The notes: generated from the letters alone by a model not told the origin. Positions 38,129 through 48,700 are shown, counted from the first letter of the stretch. The stretch: 64,000 nucleotides of DNA from Flavobacterium frigoris PS1 (GCF_000252125.1 NZ_AHKF01000015.1:186001-250000); one strand, 5' to 3'. Numbers and translations are program-made.

Positions 38129-39064
38129 GTGGAAAAAACAATAGATATTATTTGTGCAGGAGAAGTGCTAATTGATTTTATAGGGCACGAAGTTAACACT
38201 TCGATAACCAGAACTAAAGATTACCATCGTTTCCTGGGTGGCTCGCCTACAAATGTAGCCGTAAATGCAGCAAGATTAGGATTAAAATCGGTATTGGTGG
38301 CTACTTGTGGTCAGGATGGTTTGGGCGACTACATTGTCCGAAAATTGAATGCGAACGATGTGATAACTTCGTATGTACGTAAATCAGACATTGAACCCAC
38401 TTCTATAATATTAGTATCAAAATCAACAAGTACACCTGATTTTATAGCCTATAGAGAAGCAGATTGTCAAATTGACCAAAGTCAAATTTCAGTGGAGTTG
38501 TTGGAAAAATCTAAAATCTTTCACACCACTTGTTTTGCCTTGAGCAAAAACCCTGCGAGAACGACGATCTTGGAGAGTGCAAAAAAAGCGAAAGCATTAG
38601 GATTACAAACTAGTATTGATATCAATTTTTCAGAAAGAATTTGGCCAGATCGAGAAGAGGCAAAAAGGGTGTTAAAAGAATATTTATCGACAGATCCATT
38701 TGTTAAACTTAGTGAAGATGATTGTTATAGACTTTTTGCGGAAGCTAAAACGGAAGATTTTATTTTCGAATATTTTCATGGCTTGGGAGCATCAACAATA
38801 TGCTTGACCAAAGGGAAGGACGGTGTGGTTTTGTCAAGTTTAGAGCATGGAATGTTTCATCAAAAGGCAATGCTTATTGATGATATAAAAGACACAACTG
38901 GTGCTGGAGATGCATTTTGGACGGGTTTTTTATATGCCCAATTGCTAAATAAAAATTTAGAGGAAACAATTACAATTGCCCAAAAATTAGCGGTATTAAA
39001 ACTTCGTAATGTTGGCAGATTACCAGAAGATATTAATTTTCAGGAATATTTAAATATTGATTAA
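38129..39064 (+). CDS. PfkB-family sugar kinase, probable fructokinase
   Basis: This 311-residue kinase starts with GTG one base after the preceding stop. It shows FLGGSPTNVAVNAARLG (about residues 35-51) and the catalytic motif DTTGAGDAFWTGFLYA (about 255-270). It differs clearly from the kinase at 16221, so it is not a recent duplicate. The sequence VDINFSERIWPDREEAK in the centre is common in fructokinase/KdgK-like branches. In this operon fructose from sucrose cleavage is the likely substrate, though another ketose is possible. Confidence 0.8.
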   Translation: MEKTIDIICAGEVLIDFIGHEVNTSITRTKDYHRFLGGSPTNVAVNAARLGLKSVLVATCGQDGLGDYIVRKLNANDVITSYVRKSDIEPTSIILVSKSTSTPDFIAYREADCQIDQSQISVELLEKSKIFHTTCFALSKNPARTTILESAKKAKALGLQTSIDINFSERIWPDREEAKRVLKEYLSTDPFVKLSEDDCYRLFAEAKTEDFIFEYFHGLGASTICLTKGKDGVVLSSLEHGMFHQKAMLIDDIKDTTGAGDAFWTGFLYAQLLNKNLEETITIAQKLAVLKLRNVGRLPEDINFQEYLNID

Positions 39065-39094
39065 AAAAGCATTAAAAAGAAATACCAATAAGAA

Positions 39095-40309
39095 ATGAAG
39101 AAAAACACTGTCAAATTAGCAATGTATTTGAATTATTTTGTCTTTGCAATTCTGCTCAATAGCGTTGGAATTGTAATACTAAAAGCACAAAAAAATTACG
39201 GGGTAGATGAATTACAAGCCAGCATTTTGGAAGCTTTCAAGGACTTACCAATTGCAATTGTTTCTTTTTTGATAGCGTCTTTTTTGCCAAGAATAGGCTA
39301 TAAACGAGCCATGCTAATTGGACTAGGTTTAGTGACAGTTGCCTGTATTACCATGTATTTTGGAAATTCATTTGATACGGCAAAATTACTTTTTGCCACT
39401 GTTGGAGTATCTTTTGCATTGATAAAGGTGTCAGTTTATTCTCTTATTGGAACCGTAACAGAAAACCAAAAAGAGCACAACAGTTTAATGAGTAGTATTG
39501 AAGGGGTGTTCATGATTGGTATCGCTTTGGCCTACTTTTTATTCCCAGCCTTTAATTCAGACACAGATCCTGATGCCTGGTTAAACGTATATTGGTTATT
39601 GGCTGGAATTTCATTATTGTCATTTGGATTTTTATTTTTTGCCAAATTTGAAAATCAAACAGAAATTCCGGGTGTAGATTTAGCCGATGATTTTAAGCAA
39701 ATGTTCAAGCTCTTTGCTAAACTGTTGACTGTTGTATTTGTAATAAGTGCTTTCTTATTTGTTATGATAGAACAAGGAATCATGTCTTGGTTGCCTACTT
39801 TTAATGATAAGGTATTGCATTTGCCGGAGAACATCAGTATCATGATGGCAAGTATTTTGGCGATTTCTTTAGCGGTTGGAAGACTTCTTGCTGGTGTGAT
39901 TACAAAAAAAATAAATTGGATATGGGTGCTGAGTTTTTGTATCGTTATGGCAATGTTACTTGTAATTTTTGTGCTGCCTAAAACGGTTGGCTTAGAGGTA
40001 AAGGAAATTAATACACTTGGTGATATTCCTTTAGTTGGATTTGCGTTTCCTTTAGTTGGGTTGTTTATAGCACCTATTTATCCTCTTTTAAATTCAGTGG
40101 TGCTAAGTGCTTTGCCAAAAAAGCTACATAGCTCTATGACGGGTTTAATTGTCGTTTTTTCTGCGCTTGGGGGTACAATAGGTTCTAGAGTTATAGGATA
40201 CTTATTTAAAAATGAAGGTCCTGAAAACGCGTTTTATTATACTCTTATACCCATGTCGTTATTGCTTGTTTCTTTCTTCATATTAAAAAAACTAACTTCA
40301 AAATCATGA
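39095..40309 (+). CDS. MFS transporter, FucP-like sugar porter
   Basis: This 404-residue inner-membrane protein has about 12 helices and belongs to the FucP-like branch of the major facilitator superfamily (GYKRAMLIGLGL after helix 2, SSIEGVFMIGIALAYFLFPAF, PIYPLLNSVVLSALP). It probably carries a monosaccharide or disaccharide with protons. It lies 30 bp after the kinase and overlaps the trehalase start by 4 bp. Trehalose or glucose are the most natural cargos given that coupling, but nothing in the sequence fixes specificity. Confidence 0.78.
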   Translation: MKKNTVKLAMYLNYFVFAILLNSVGIVILKAQKNYGVDELQASILEAFKDLPIAIVSFLIASFLPRIGYKRAMLIGLGLVTVACITMYFGNSFDTAKLLFATVGVSFALIKVSVYSLIGTVTENQKEHNSLMSSIEGVFMIGIALAYFLFPAFNSDTDPDAWLNVYWLLAGISLLSFGFLFFAKFENQTEIPGVDLADDFKQMFKLFAKLLTVVFVISAFLFVMIEQGIMSWLPTFNDKVLHLPENISIMMASILAISLAVGRLLAGVITKKINWIWVLSFCIVMAMLLVIFVLPKTVGLEVKEINTLGDIPLVGFAFPLVGLFIAPIYPLLNSVVLSALPKKLHSSMTGLIVVFSALGGTIGSRVIGYLFKNEGPENAFYYTLIPMSLLLVSFFILKKLTSKS

Positions 40310-42171
40310 AAATTCAAATAAACATAGACAAAGTATTTCGCGAACTATTACTTCAAGAAGATACGGATCAAGATAAAAAAATTACAAAGGATGATCATGG
40401 ACCTAAGAGGTTTGTTTTGGTTGATGAAAAAACAAAAGTCGAAATTGTAATCGAAGGCACCTATCATTTGGCCAATTTACTTCAGGAGTTGGCCTTGCTA
40501 AAAGAGAATAAAAAGGAGTTGGGCGAGGTTGATCTGGCTCGTATTAATGAGGAGCCGGTTGAACGTATATCAAGAAAAATTAGAGAAGATTATTGGAATG
40601 AGCTTACCAGAACTATTGACAAAAAAGGCTTGACGCAAATTCTCGAAGATGAAAAGACTTCAAACGAGATTCCTACGCTTTATGTTTCTGCAAAAGATAT
40701 ACAGGGGGTTAAGTATTTTCAGGATTTAGAAAAAGAACTGCAAAATTTTACGGTTGGAGTTTTGCCAGAAGATTATTCGGATGAATATATAGAAACTTTG
40801 AATACCAAACCGGGGATTTTAGCCTTGGCACTCGAACAAAAAACATACAGTTTACAAGGTGTTCCTTTTGTAGTTCCTGGTGGAAGATTTAATGAAATGT
40901 ACGGTTGGGACAGTTATTTTATAGGTGTTGGATTGATCATCGATAAACAGGTGGATAAAGCGAAGGCCATAGCCGAAAACTTTAAATATCAAATTATACA
41001 TTACGGAAAAATATTAAATGCAAATCGAAGTTATTATTTGACCAGAACACAGCCTCCGTTGTATTCGTCCTTGTTAATTGAAATTGTAAAGCAAGAGGTT
41101 CCAGATTTGGAATGGTTGAAAAGCCACTTGGAAACAGTAATATTGGAGTATAATACCGTTTGGATGGTCCAAGGAAAACGACTGACATCTACAGGTTTAA
41201 ATCGTTATAAATCAGATGGAGTCGGGATGCCTTTTGAGGTAGAGCCAGGGCATTTTGATGATGTTTTAGCATCATATGCAGAAAAACACAATTTAGCTAT
41301 TAGGGAATTTGAAAAGCAATATTTGAATAGGACTTTAGTTGATGCAGAACTAGATGAGTATTTTGTTCATGACAGAAGCTTACGCGAAAGTGGCCATGAC
41401 ACTACAAACAGATTGATAAATACTTGCGCAAATCTCAATTCTGTTGATGTAAATAGTTTCCTTTATAAATATGAAAAAGATATCGCTTATCTTATCAAAG
41501 AGTATTTTAAAGATACTTTTCAAACTGCTGACTCGCTTTATACTTCTGAAGATTGGAATAAAAAAGCAAGTTTCAGAAAAGAGAAGATGAATGAATTGTG
41601 TTGGAACGAGGAGTCAAGTATGTATTTTGACTATGACTATGTAAACGAGAAGCAATTTCCATTTGAAGCTGCAACCACATTTTTCCCTTTATGGGCCGGT
41701 ATGTGCAGTGAACATCAGGCGAAGAAATTAGTGGATATTGCACTTCCTAAATTCATTAAAACAGGTGGGATTACAGGAAGTACAAAAGCGAGCAACGCTA
41801 ATTTTTCTGAAGACGCACCACAAAGACAATGGGATTATCCCTTTGGTTGGGCTCCGCATCAAATACTGCTTTGGGAAGGATTGATAAAATATGGCTTTAC
41901 CGAAAAAGCACAAGAAATGGTTTATAGATGGTTGTGGTTGATAACTAAGAATGCTGTGGATTACAATGGAACTATCCCGGAAAAATTTGATTTGGAAACT
42001 AGCTCCCACAAAGTTTTTGCTGAGTACGGGAATGTAGGTACTGAGTTTGATTATATTTCTAAAGAAGGGTTTGGGTGGGTAAATGCTTCCTATCAATATG
42101 GTTTGCAGATTTTGAATGCTTGTTTAAAGCAGGAGCTCAATAAGTTGACTTTGCCGGAAGATCTTTTTTAG
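40306..42171 (+). CDS. treF: GH37 trehalase, neutral type with EF-hand-like loop
   Basis: This cytoplasmic trehalase cleaves trehalose to two glucoses. GH37 signatures are PGGRFNEMYGWDSY (about residue 192) and QWDYPFGWAP (about 507). The acid Asp is in ESGHDTTNRL (about 367) and the base Glu probably in SKEGFGW (about 588). At 621 residues it is longer than TreA/TreF of enteric bacteria (about 550-565). Residues 19-34, DTDQDKKITKDDHGPK, have acids at EF-loop positions 1, 3, 5 and 12 and closely resemble the calcium motif of fungal neutral trehalases. There is no signal peptide. The start overlaps the porter stop as ATGA. Confidence 0.92.
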   Translation: MKIQINIDKVFRELLLQEDTDQDKKITKDDHGPKRFVLVDEKTKVEIVIEGTYHLANLLQELALLKENKKELGEVDLARINEEPVERISRKIREDYWNELTRTIDKKGLTQILEDEKTSNEIPTLYVSAKDIQGVKYFQDLEKELQNFTVGVLPEDYSDEYIETLNTKPGILALALEQKTYSLQGVPFVVPGGRFNEMYGWDSYFIGVGLIIDKQVDKAKAIAENFKYQIIHYGKILNANRSYYLTRTQPPLYSSLLIEIVKQEVPDLEWLKSHLETVILEYNTVWMVQGKRLTSTGLNRYKSDGVGMPFEVEPGHFDDVLASYAEKHNLAIREFEKQYLNRTLVDAELDEYFVHDRSLRESGHDTTNRLINTCANLNSVDVNSFLYKYEKDIAYLIKEYFKDTFQTADSLYTSEDWNKKASFRKEKMNELCWNEESSMYFDYDYVNEKQFPFEAATTFFPLWAGMCSEHQAKKLVDIALPKFIKTGGITGSTKASNANFSEDAPQRQWDYPFGWAPHQILLWEGLIKYGFTEKAQEMVYRWLWLITKNAVDYNGTIPEKFDLETSSHKVFAEYGNVGTEFDYISKEGFGWVNASYQYGLQILNACLKQELNKLTLPEDLF

Positions 42172-42215
42172 CCGTTATTTTTTTGTGAAATTGGCTGTTT
42201 CTATGATATTTTTTT

Positions 42216-42223
42216 TAACTTTA
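42216..42223 (+). promoter_or_regulatory. Candidate -7 box of the CBS-domain gene
   Basis: TAACTTTA is one base off TAnnTTTG, with TTG at 42191-42193 and a 22-bp spacer. The ATG is 22 bp downstream. Confidence 0.4.
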
Positions 42224-42245
42224 TACTCAACCTAATTTATTTAAG

Positions 42246-42680
42246 ATGACTGTTAATCAAATATTAAGCACAAAAGGAAACGAAGTGTATTCAATAGTTT
42301 CAACGATCACAGTATATGACGCCATAAAAGTGATGGGTGAAAAAAATATTGGAGCAGTCTTGGTAATTGAGGATTCATTATTGAAAGGAGTTTTGTCTGA
42401 ACGAGATTATGCCCGAAAAATTGTTTTAAAGGATAAATCGTCAAAGGAAACTTTAGTAAGTGAAATTATGGAGGGGAGTGTCATAACCGTGAAGCCAACT
42501 GATAACCTAGAGTACTGCATGGAGTTAATGACTACCAAGAGAGTTAGGCATTTGCCGGTGATCGAAAACAATACTGTTGTCGGGATTATCTCCATAGGGG
42601 ATGTCGTTATTTCAATCATTGAGGTGCAAAAAGACACTATAAAACATTTGGATTCTTACATTAGTGGAACCAAAGCCTAA
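42246..42680 (+). CDS. CBS-domain pair protein
   Basis: This 144-residue soluble protein consists of two CBS motifs (about residues 8-62 and 74-130), for example VYDAIKVMGEKNIGAVLVIE and TTKRVRHLPVIENNTVVGIISIGDVV. CBS pairs bind adenine nucleotides and act as energy or redox sensors. It stands alone between the sugar island and maeB, with its own candidate promoter and terminator. Its target is unknown. Confidence 0.88.
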   Translation: MTVNQILSTKGNEVYSIVSTITVYDAIKVMGEKNIGAVLVIEDSLLKGVLSERDYARKIVLKDKSSKETLVSEIMEGSVITVKPTDNLEYCMELMTTKRVRHLPVIENNTVVGIISIGDVVISIIEVQKDTIKHLDSYISGTKA

Positions 42681-42702
42681 TTAAAAATAGAGACATTTGT
42701 AT

Positions 42703-42736
42703 AAATAGCTGCCAATTAGTGCAGCTGTTTTTTTTC
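42703..42736 (+). terminator. Rho-independent terminator after the CBS gene
   Basis: A 10-bp stem (core AGCTGC/GCAGCT with one G-U pair) and an 8-nt loop run into a T-rich tract, 23 bp after the stop. Confidence 0.8.
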
Positions 42737-42796
42737 TATACAAGAGGTTTTTTATAAAAGAATAGTATAAAAGCCTACTTTTTAAACCAAGTCTTA

Positions 42797-42804
42797 TATC
42801 TTTG
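42797..42804 (+). promoter_or_regulatory. Predicted -7 box of maeB
   Basis: TATCTTTG is an exact match to TAnnTTTG, 23 bp before the ATG. No clear TTG lies at the -33 position. Confidence 0.6.
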
Positions 42805-42827
42805 TAAGCTAGACAAAATCCAAATAA

Positions 42828-45107
42828 ATGAACAAGAATAGCAAGAGAAGAGAAGCGTTATTATATCATGCAAAACCAACTCCAGGAAAGATACAAGTTG
42901 TTCCTACTAAGAAATATGCAACACAAAGAGACTTGTCCTTGGCATACACCCCGGGTGTAGCCGAGCCTTGTTTGGAAATCGCAAAGGATGTTAATAATGT
43001 TTATAAATATACTGCTAAAGGAAATTTAGTAGCTGTGATTACCAACGGAACAGCTGTGTTAGGGTTAGGGGATATAGGTCCTGAAGCATCAAAACCTGTT
43101 ATGGAAGGGAAAGCACTATTGTTTAAAATATTCGCAGACATAGATGTTTTTGATATCGAAATAGATCTTAAGGATATTGACAAATTTATTGATACGGTGA
43201 AAGCAATTGCCCCGACATTTGGAGGGATAAATTTAGAGGATATCAAAGCTCCGGAATCATTTGAGATCGAGAGAAGGTTGGTTGAGGAATTAGACATACC
43301 TGTTATGCATGATGATCAACATGGAACCGCGATTATTTCATCTGCAGCTTTGTTAAACGCACTTGAGTTAGCTGATAAAGAAGTCAAAAATGCTAAAGTA
43401 ATTGTTTCTGGTGCCGGTTCTGCAGCTTTGGCTTGTGCTAATTTGTATGTTTTGTTAGGTGTTAACCCTACGAACATAACAATGTTTGATAAGGACGGTG
43501 TGCTTTCAGAAGACAGAACAGATTTATCTGTATTGCAACAAAAATACTCGATTGGAAAAAAGAAGACCACATTAGCTGAAGCTATAAAAGACGCTGATGT
43601 TTTTTTAGGACTTTCTGCCGGAAATGTTCTTTCTGCTGAAATGCTACTTTCAATGGCTGATAATCCTATTGTTTTTGCAATGGCCAATCCAGTTCCAGAA
43701 ATTGATTATCATTTAGCAATAGCGACTAGAAGTGATATTATTATGGCTACTGGAAGGTCTGATTATCCTAATCAAGTTAACAATGTTCTTGGATTTCCGT
43801 ATATATTTCGTGGTGCATTAGATGTTCGTGCAACTAAAATTAACGAGGCTATGAAAATGGCTGCTGTTAGGGCTCTTGCAGCTTTAGCTAAAGAATACGT
43901 GCCTGAACAAGTAAATATAGCTTATGGTGCTACCAAACTTATCTTTGGTCGCGACTACATTATTCCTTCTCCATTTGACCCTAGGTTGATCACTGTTGTT
44001 GCGCCTGCAGTGGCAAAGGCAGCAATGGATTCTGGAGTGGCATTAAATCCCATTACGGATTGGAATAAATACGAAGAAGAACTTCTGGACCGATTAGGGA
44101 ACGACAATAAAATGGTTCGTTTGATTACCAATAGAGCTAAGATGGATCCAAAAAGAATCATTTTTGCAGAAGCGGATCATTTAGATGTTCTTAAGGCAGC
44201 CCAAATTGTTCTTGAAGAAGGAACTTGTTTGCCTATTTTACTGGGGAACATGGAAATTATTTTGGAACTGAAAAAAGAGTTGGGTTTTGAAACGGAGGTT
44301 CCCATAATTGATACTAAAATTGATGAGGAGAACGCAAGAAGAAATAGATTTGCAAATACTTACTGGGAGTCTAGAAAGAGACGTGGAATATCTTTATTAG
44401 ATGCTCAAAAATTAATGCGAGAAAGAAATTATTTCGCAGCAATGATGGTAAATGAAGGAGAAGCAGATGGATTAGTTACTGGATACACTAGAAGTTATTC
44501 GTCTGTCGTGAAACCTATGTTGCAGCTTATTGATAAAGCACCAGGTGCATCTATCGTAGCTACTACAAATATGATGATGACTGCTAGAGGACCAATGTTT
44601 TTGTCTGATACGGCCATAAATATAAATCCAACTGCTATTGAATTAGCTAAGATTGCCATTATGACTGCTAAAACGGCTAGGATGTTTGGAGTGGAGCCTG
44701 TAATAGCCATGGTGTCTTTTTCTAATTTCGGATCTTCAACAGATGAAAATGCCACTAAAGTACGAGAGGCTGTTGCTTATTTGCATGAACATCATCCAGA
44801 TATGATTATCGACGGGGAAGTTCAGGCTGATTTTGCTTTGAACCAAGAGATGTTAAAGGAAAAATTTCCGTTTTCTAAATTAGCAGGTAAAAAGGTAAAT
44901 ACTTTGATTTTTCCTAATCTGGATTCGGCTAATATCACTTATAAACTATTGAAGGAATTAAATAAGGTAGACTCAATTGGACCAATTATGTTGGGAATGG
45001 GGAAACCTGTCCATATATTCCAGTTAGGTGCAAGTGTGGAAGAAATGGTTAATATGGCAACTATTGCTGTTATTGATGCCCAAGAAAAACAAAAGAAAAA
45101 AAGATAA
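42828..45107 (+). CDS. maeB: NADP-dependent malic enzyme with phosphotransacetylase-like domain
   Basis: This enzyme decarboxylates malate to pyruvate and makes NADPH. The N-terminal half (about residues 1-425) is a malic enzyme with the Tyr in AYTPGVAEPC, the metal-site segment HDDQHGTA (about 160) and the NAD(P) loop VSGAGSAALACANLY. The C-terminal half (about 430-759) is phosphate acetyltransferase-like (PIIDTKIDEENARRNRFANT, IALNI-type SDTAININP), usually a regulatory domain in MaeB. The 759-residue length is standard. It is a single-gene unit between a promoter and a long hairpin terminator. Confidence 0.95.
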   Translation: MNKNSKRREALLYHAKPTPGKIQVVPTKKYATQRDLSLAYTPGVAEPCLEIAKDVNNVYKYTAKGNLVAVITNGTAVLGLGDIGPEASKPVMEGKALLFKIFADIDVFDIEIDLKDIDKFIDTVKAIAPTFGGINLEDIKAPESFEIERRLVEELDIPVMHDDQHGTAIISSAALLNALELADKEVKNAKVIVSGAGSAALACANLYVLLGVNPTNITMFDKDGVLSEDRTDLSVLQQKYSIGKKKTTLAEAIKDADVFLGLSAGNVLSAEMLLSMADNPIVFAMANPVPEIDYHLAIATRSDIIMATGRSDYPNQVNNVLGFPYIFRGALDVRATKINEAMKMAAVRALAALAKEYVPEQVNIAYGATKLIFGRDYIIPSPFDPRLITVVAPAVAKAAMDSGVALNPITDWNKYEEELLDRLGNDNKMVRLITNRAKMDPKRIIFAEADHLDVLKAAQIVLEEGTCLPILLGNMEIILELKKELGFETEVPIIDTKIDEENARRNRFANTYWESRKRRGISLLDAQKLMRERNYFAAMMVNEGEADGLVTGYTRSYSSVVKPMLQLIDKAPGASIVATTNMMMTARGPMFLSDTAININPTAIELAKIAIMTAKTARMFGVEPVIAMVSFSNFGSSTDENATKVREAVAYLHEHHPDMIIDGEVQADFALNQEMLKEKFPFSKLAGKKVNTLIFPNLDSANITYKLLKELNKVDSIGPIMLGMGKPVHIFQLGASVEEMVNMATIAVIDAQEKQKKKR

Positions 45108-45108
45108 A

Positions 45109-45158
45109 TTGAATTAAAAAAAGTTCTTTGCTTTGGCAAAGAACTTTTTTTAATTCAA
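45109..45158 (+). terminator. Long perfect hairpin terminator after maeB
   Basis: Two perfect 22-bp arms, 45109-45130 and 45137-45158, enclose the loop CTTTGG. The A-run in one arm and T-run in the other mean it could terminate on both strands. It starts 1 bp after the maeB stop and ends 29 bp before ruvA. Confidence 0.9.
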
Positions 45159-45187
45159 ATAAAAAACGAAATATATACAGTATATTT

Positions 45188-45769
45188 ATGATAGCACATT
45201 TACAAGGAAAATTGGTTGAAAAAACACCAACGCAAGTCATTATAGATTGTGGAGGTGTGGGGTATCACGTAAATATCTCTTTACATACCTATTCATTGCT
45301 TCCTAATGCTGATTTTATTAAACTATTTACCCACCTTCAAATAAAAGAAGATTCACACACGCTGTTTGGGTTTATGGAGAAATCAGAAAGGGAGATTTTC
45401 AAAATGTTGTTGTCAGTTTCAGGTATCGGCGCAAGCATAGCAAGAACAATGCTTTCTTCTTTAGATCCTAAACAAATAACCAATGCGATTGCATCTGGTG
45501 ACGTGGTTACTATACAGTCCATAAAAGGTATTGGGAGTAAGACTGCGCAAAGAGTAATACTTGATTTGAAAGATAAGGTTTTGAAATTATATGATTTAGA
45601 TGAAGTTTCTATGTCACAAAGCAATACAAATAGAGATGAAGCGTTATCTGCTTTGGAGGTTTTAGGTTTTGTTAGGAAAACTTCAGAAAAACTTATTGAA
45701 AAAATCGTAAAAGAAGATCCAGATGCTTCTGTCGAAGTAATTATTAAAAAGGCTTTAAAAAACTTATAA
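45188..45769 (+). CDS. ruvA: Holliday junction branch migration protein RuvA
   Basis: RuvA binds four-way junctions and recruits RuvB. The 193-residue protein begins MIAHLQGKLVEKTPTQVIID at the ATG at 45188; an upstream in-frame start would run through the terminator hairpin and is rejected. The N-terminal OB-fold includes VGYHVNIS, the two helix-hairpin-helix motifs are MLLSVSGIGASIARTML and SIKGIGSKTAQRVILDL (about residues 72-125), and domain III (about 145-193) contacts RuvB. It is followed closely by sprA. Confidence 0.95.
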   Translation: MIAHLQGKLVEKTPTQVIIDCGGVGYHVNISLHTYSLLPNADFIKLFTHLQIKEDSHTLFGFMEKSEREIFKMLLSVSGIGASIARTMLSSLDPKQITNAIASGDVVTIQSIKGIGSKTAQRVILDLKDKVLKLYDLDEVSMSQSNTNRDEALSALEVLGFVRKTSEKLIEKIVKEDPDASVEVIIKKALKNL

Positions 45770-45793
45770 AAGAAACTTAAAAGCACGAATTGT

Positions 45794-48700
45794 ATGCGCA
45801 AAATTTGTATTTTTTTGCTGGTTTTATTTTGTGGTTTTGTATCGCATGCACAGGTAAATGAAGAGGCCCAAGATACAGTAAAAACAGGCTTTTCTATAGG
45901 AAAAGTCAAGATAAAAGACCCTCAAAGTGTCCTCTCGGCCTATACTTATGATCCTGTTTCGGATCGATATATTTATACCAATTCAGTTGATGGATTTTCC
46001 ATTAATTACCCTATTATATTAACTCCAAAAGAGTATGAAAGTTTAGTTTTGAAAGAATCCATGAGAGATTATTTCAAGAAGAAAAGTGATGCTATTGATG
46101 GAAAAAAAGAGGGTAGTGAGGAAGCGAAAAAAGATTTACTTCCCAAATACTATGTAAATTCAAACCTTTTTGAATCCATTTTTGGGAGCAATACTATAGA
46201 TGTTAAGCCTACAGGTTCTGTAGAAATGGATTTAGGCCTTCGATACACAAAACAAGACAATCCCTCTTTTTCTCCAAGAAACAGGTCTAACTTATCTTTT
46301 GATTTTAACCAAAGGATCAGTATGAGCTTAATGGGTAAGGTGGGTACAAGACTGAATGTAAACGCTAACTACGATACCCAGTCGACTTTTGCTTTTCAAA
46401 ACTTAATGAAATTAGAATATACCCCTTCAGAAGATGATATTATTCAGAAAATTGAAGTGGGAAATGTTAGTATGCCTCTGAATAGCTCACTGATTAGAGG
46501 GGCGCAAAGTTTATTTGGAGTAAAAACCCAATTGCAATTTGGTAAAACTACTGTTACAGGTGTTTTTTCAGAGCAAAAATCCCAGACTAAAAGTGTAGTA
46601 GCACAAGGGGGTGGCAAGATCGAGGACTTTGAAATGTTTGCGTTAGATTATGATAATGACAGGCACTTTTTCCTGTCCCAATATTTCAGAAATAAATACG
46701 ACGCTTCACTTAAAAATTACCCTTTTATCGATAGTAGAGTGCAAATCTCAAGGCTTGAAATATGGGTTACCAATAAGCAGACTCGTGTTAGCACGAATTC
46801 TAACAACTTAAGAAATATCATTGCACTTCAGGATTTGGGGGAAGGGCAGTTGACTGATTCAAATGGCAATCCAATAAACGATAATGAAATCGTTGTTTTA
46901 GATCCTTCAACTGGGATCTTCAATAGCGCGGTTAATTCTCCTTCTGACAATTCAAATAACGATTTTGATCCGGCACAAATTGCTGCTGGGACTGGTTTAT
47001 TGAACAATAATATTCGTGAAATAGTGACCTCAAGTTCTGGTTTTAATGTTTCTGTTAGCGAAGGTCAGGATTATTCAAAATTAGAAAACGCAAGGAAATT
47101 GAACGCTAATGAATATACCTATAATGCTCAATTGGGGTATATTTCATTGCAACAAAGATTAGCTAACGATGAGATTCTCGCGGTAGCTTATCAATATACA
47201 ATTGGGGATAAAGTGTATCAGGTTGGAGAATTTGGAAGTGACGGTGTAGATGCTACAGTGGTTACGGGTACAAATGCTTCTCAAGCTATCATAACCCAAA
47301 GTTTGATTTTGAAAATGTTGAAGAGCAATTTAACAAATGTCAAAAATCCGGTTTGGAATTTGATGATGAAGAATATTTACCAAATCCAAGGTGCTTACCA
47401 GGTTAAGCAGGAAGATTTCAGGTTTAATATTCTTTATACTGATCCTTCGCCACTAAACTATATTACAGCAGTTGAAGGTAGTCCGTTTCCAGCAAGTCCA
47501 TCTGCAGATAATAAAGTTGCAGAAACACCATTACTTAAGGTGTTTAATTTAGATAAACTAAATTACAATAATGATCCGCAAACTGGAGGGGATGGTTTTT
47601 TTGATTTTATGCAAGGCATAACTATTGATTCTCAAAATGGGCGTGTAATGTTCACAACTAAAGAACCGTTTGGGGAATTGTTGTTCTCTAAACTTTCAAA
47701 TGCGGGAACGGCTGAAAATTATAATGATCCAGCAACTTATAATGCAAACCAAAAGAAATATGTTTTTAGAAACATGTACCGTAATACGCAATCAGGAGCA
47801 TTGCAGGATAGTGATAAAAATAAATTCCTTTTAAGAGGTAGGTATAAATCATCGGGAGATGACGGAATTCCTATTGGGGCATTCAACGTTCCTCAAGGTT
47901 CAGTTGTTGTTACGGCGGGAGGAAGGGTTTTGGTTGAAGGGATTGATTATAGTGTGAACTATCAATTGGGAAGAGTCCAAATTTTAGACCCGTCGCTACA
48001 GGCCTCTAACACACCAATTAATGTTTCATTGGAAAATAATTCTATTTTTGGTCAGCAAACCAGACGTTTTATGGGAGTAAACGTGGAACATAAAATTTCA
48101 GATAACTTTTTGGTTGGAGGAACATTCTTAAAAATGACCGAAAGACCATTCACCCAGAAATCAAGTTTTGGTCAAGAATCTGTTAACAACACTATTTTTG
48201 GATTCAATACTAATTTCTCTACTGAAGTTCCTTTTTTGACTCGATTAGTAAATAAATTACCAAACTTAGATACTGATGTACCTTCAAATCTTTCCGTACG
48301 AGGAGAAATTGCATTTTTAAAGCCTGATTCTCCAAAAGCGGATCAGTTTGAAGGAGAATCAACTATATATGTAGATGACTTTGAGGGGTCACAATCCACT
48401 ATTGATATGCGTTCAGCTTATGCTTGGAGCCTTTCTTCAACACCAGATAGGAATGTTAGAAGCACATATGATTTCAATGCCAATGCGAATGATTTGAGCT
48501 ATGGTTTTAAAAGAGCAAAACTGGCTTGGTATTCCATCGATCCTGTTTTTTATACCCAAAAACCAGCTGGAATTACTAATAACGATTTGTCATTTAATAG
48601 TACCAGGCGAATTTATAGTGAAGAATTGTATCCATTAACTGATATTGCTCAAGGACAATCACAGGTAATAAATACTTTGGACTTAAGTTACTATCCTTCA

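Noticed and set aside
43001..43687. Long antisense open frames inside maeB, and similar ones in ruvA, ruvB and sprA
   Set aside because: They mirror the codon pattern of the sense gene, have no domain resemblance, and lie fully within firmly identified genes.
45128..45187. Longer ruvA reading frame
   Set aside because: It runs through the maeB terminator hairpin; the protein from ATG 45188 has the standard RuvA N-terminus.
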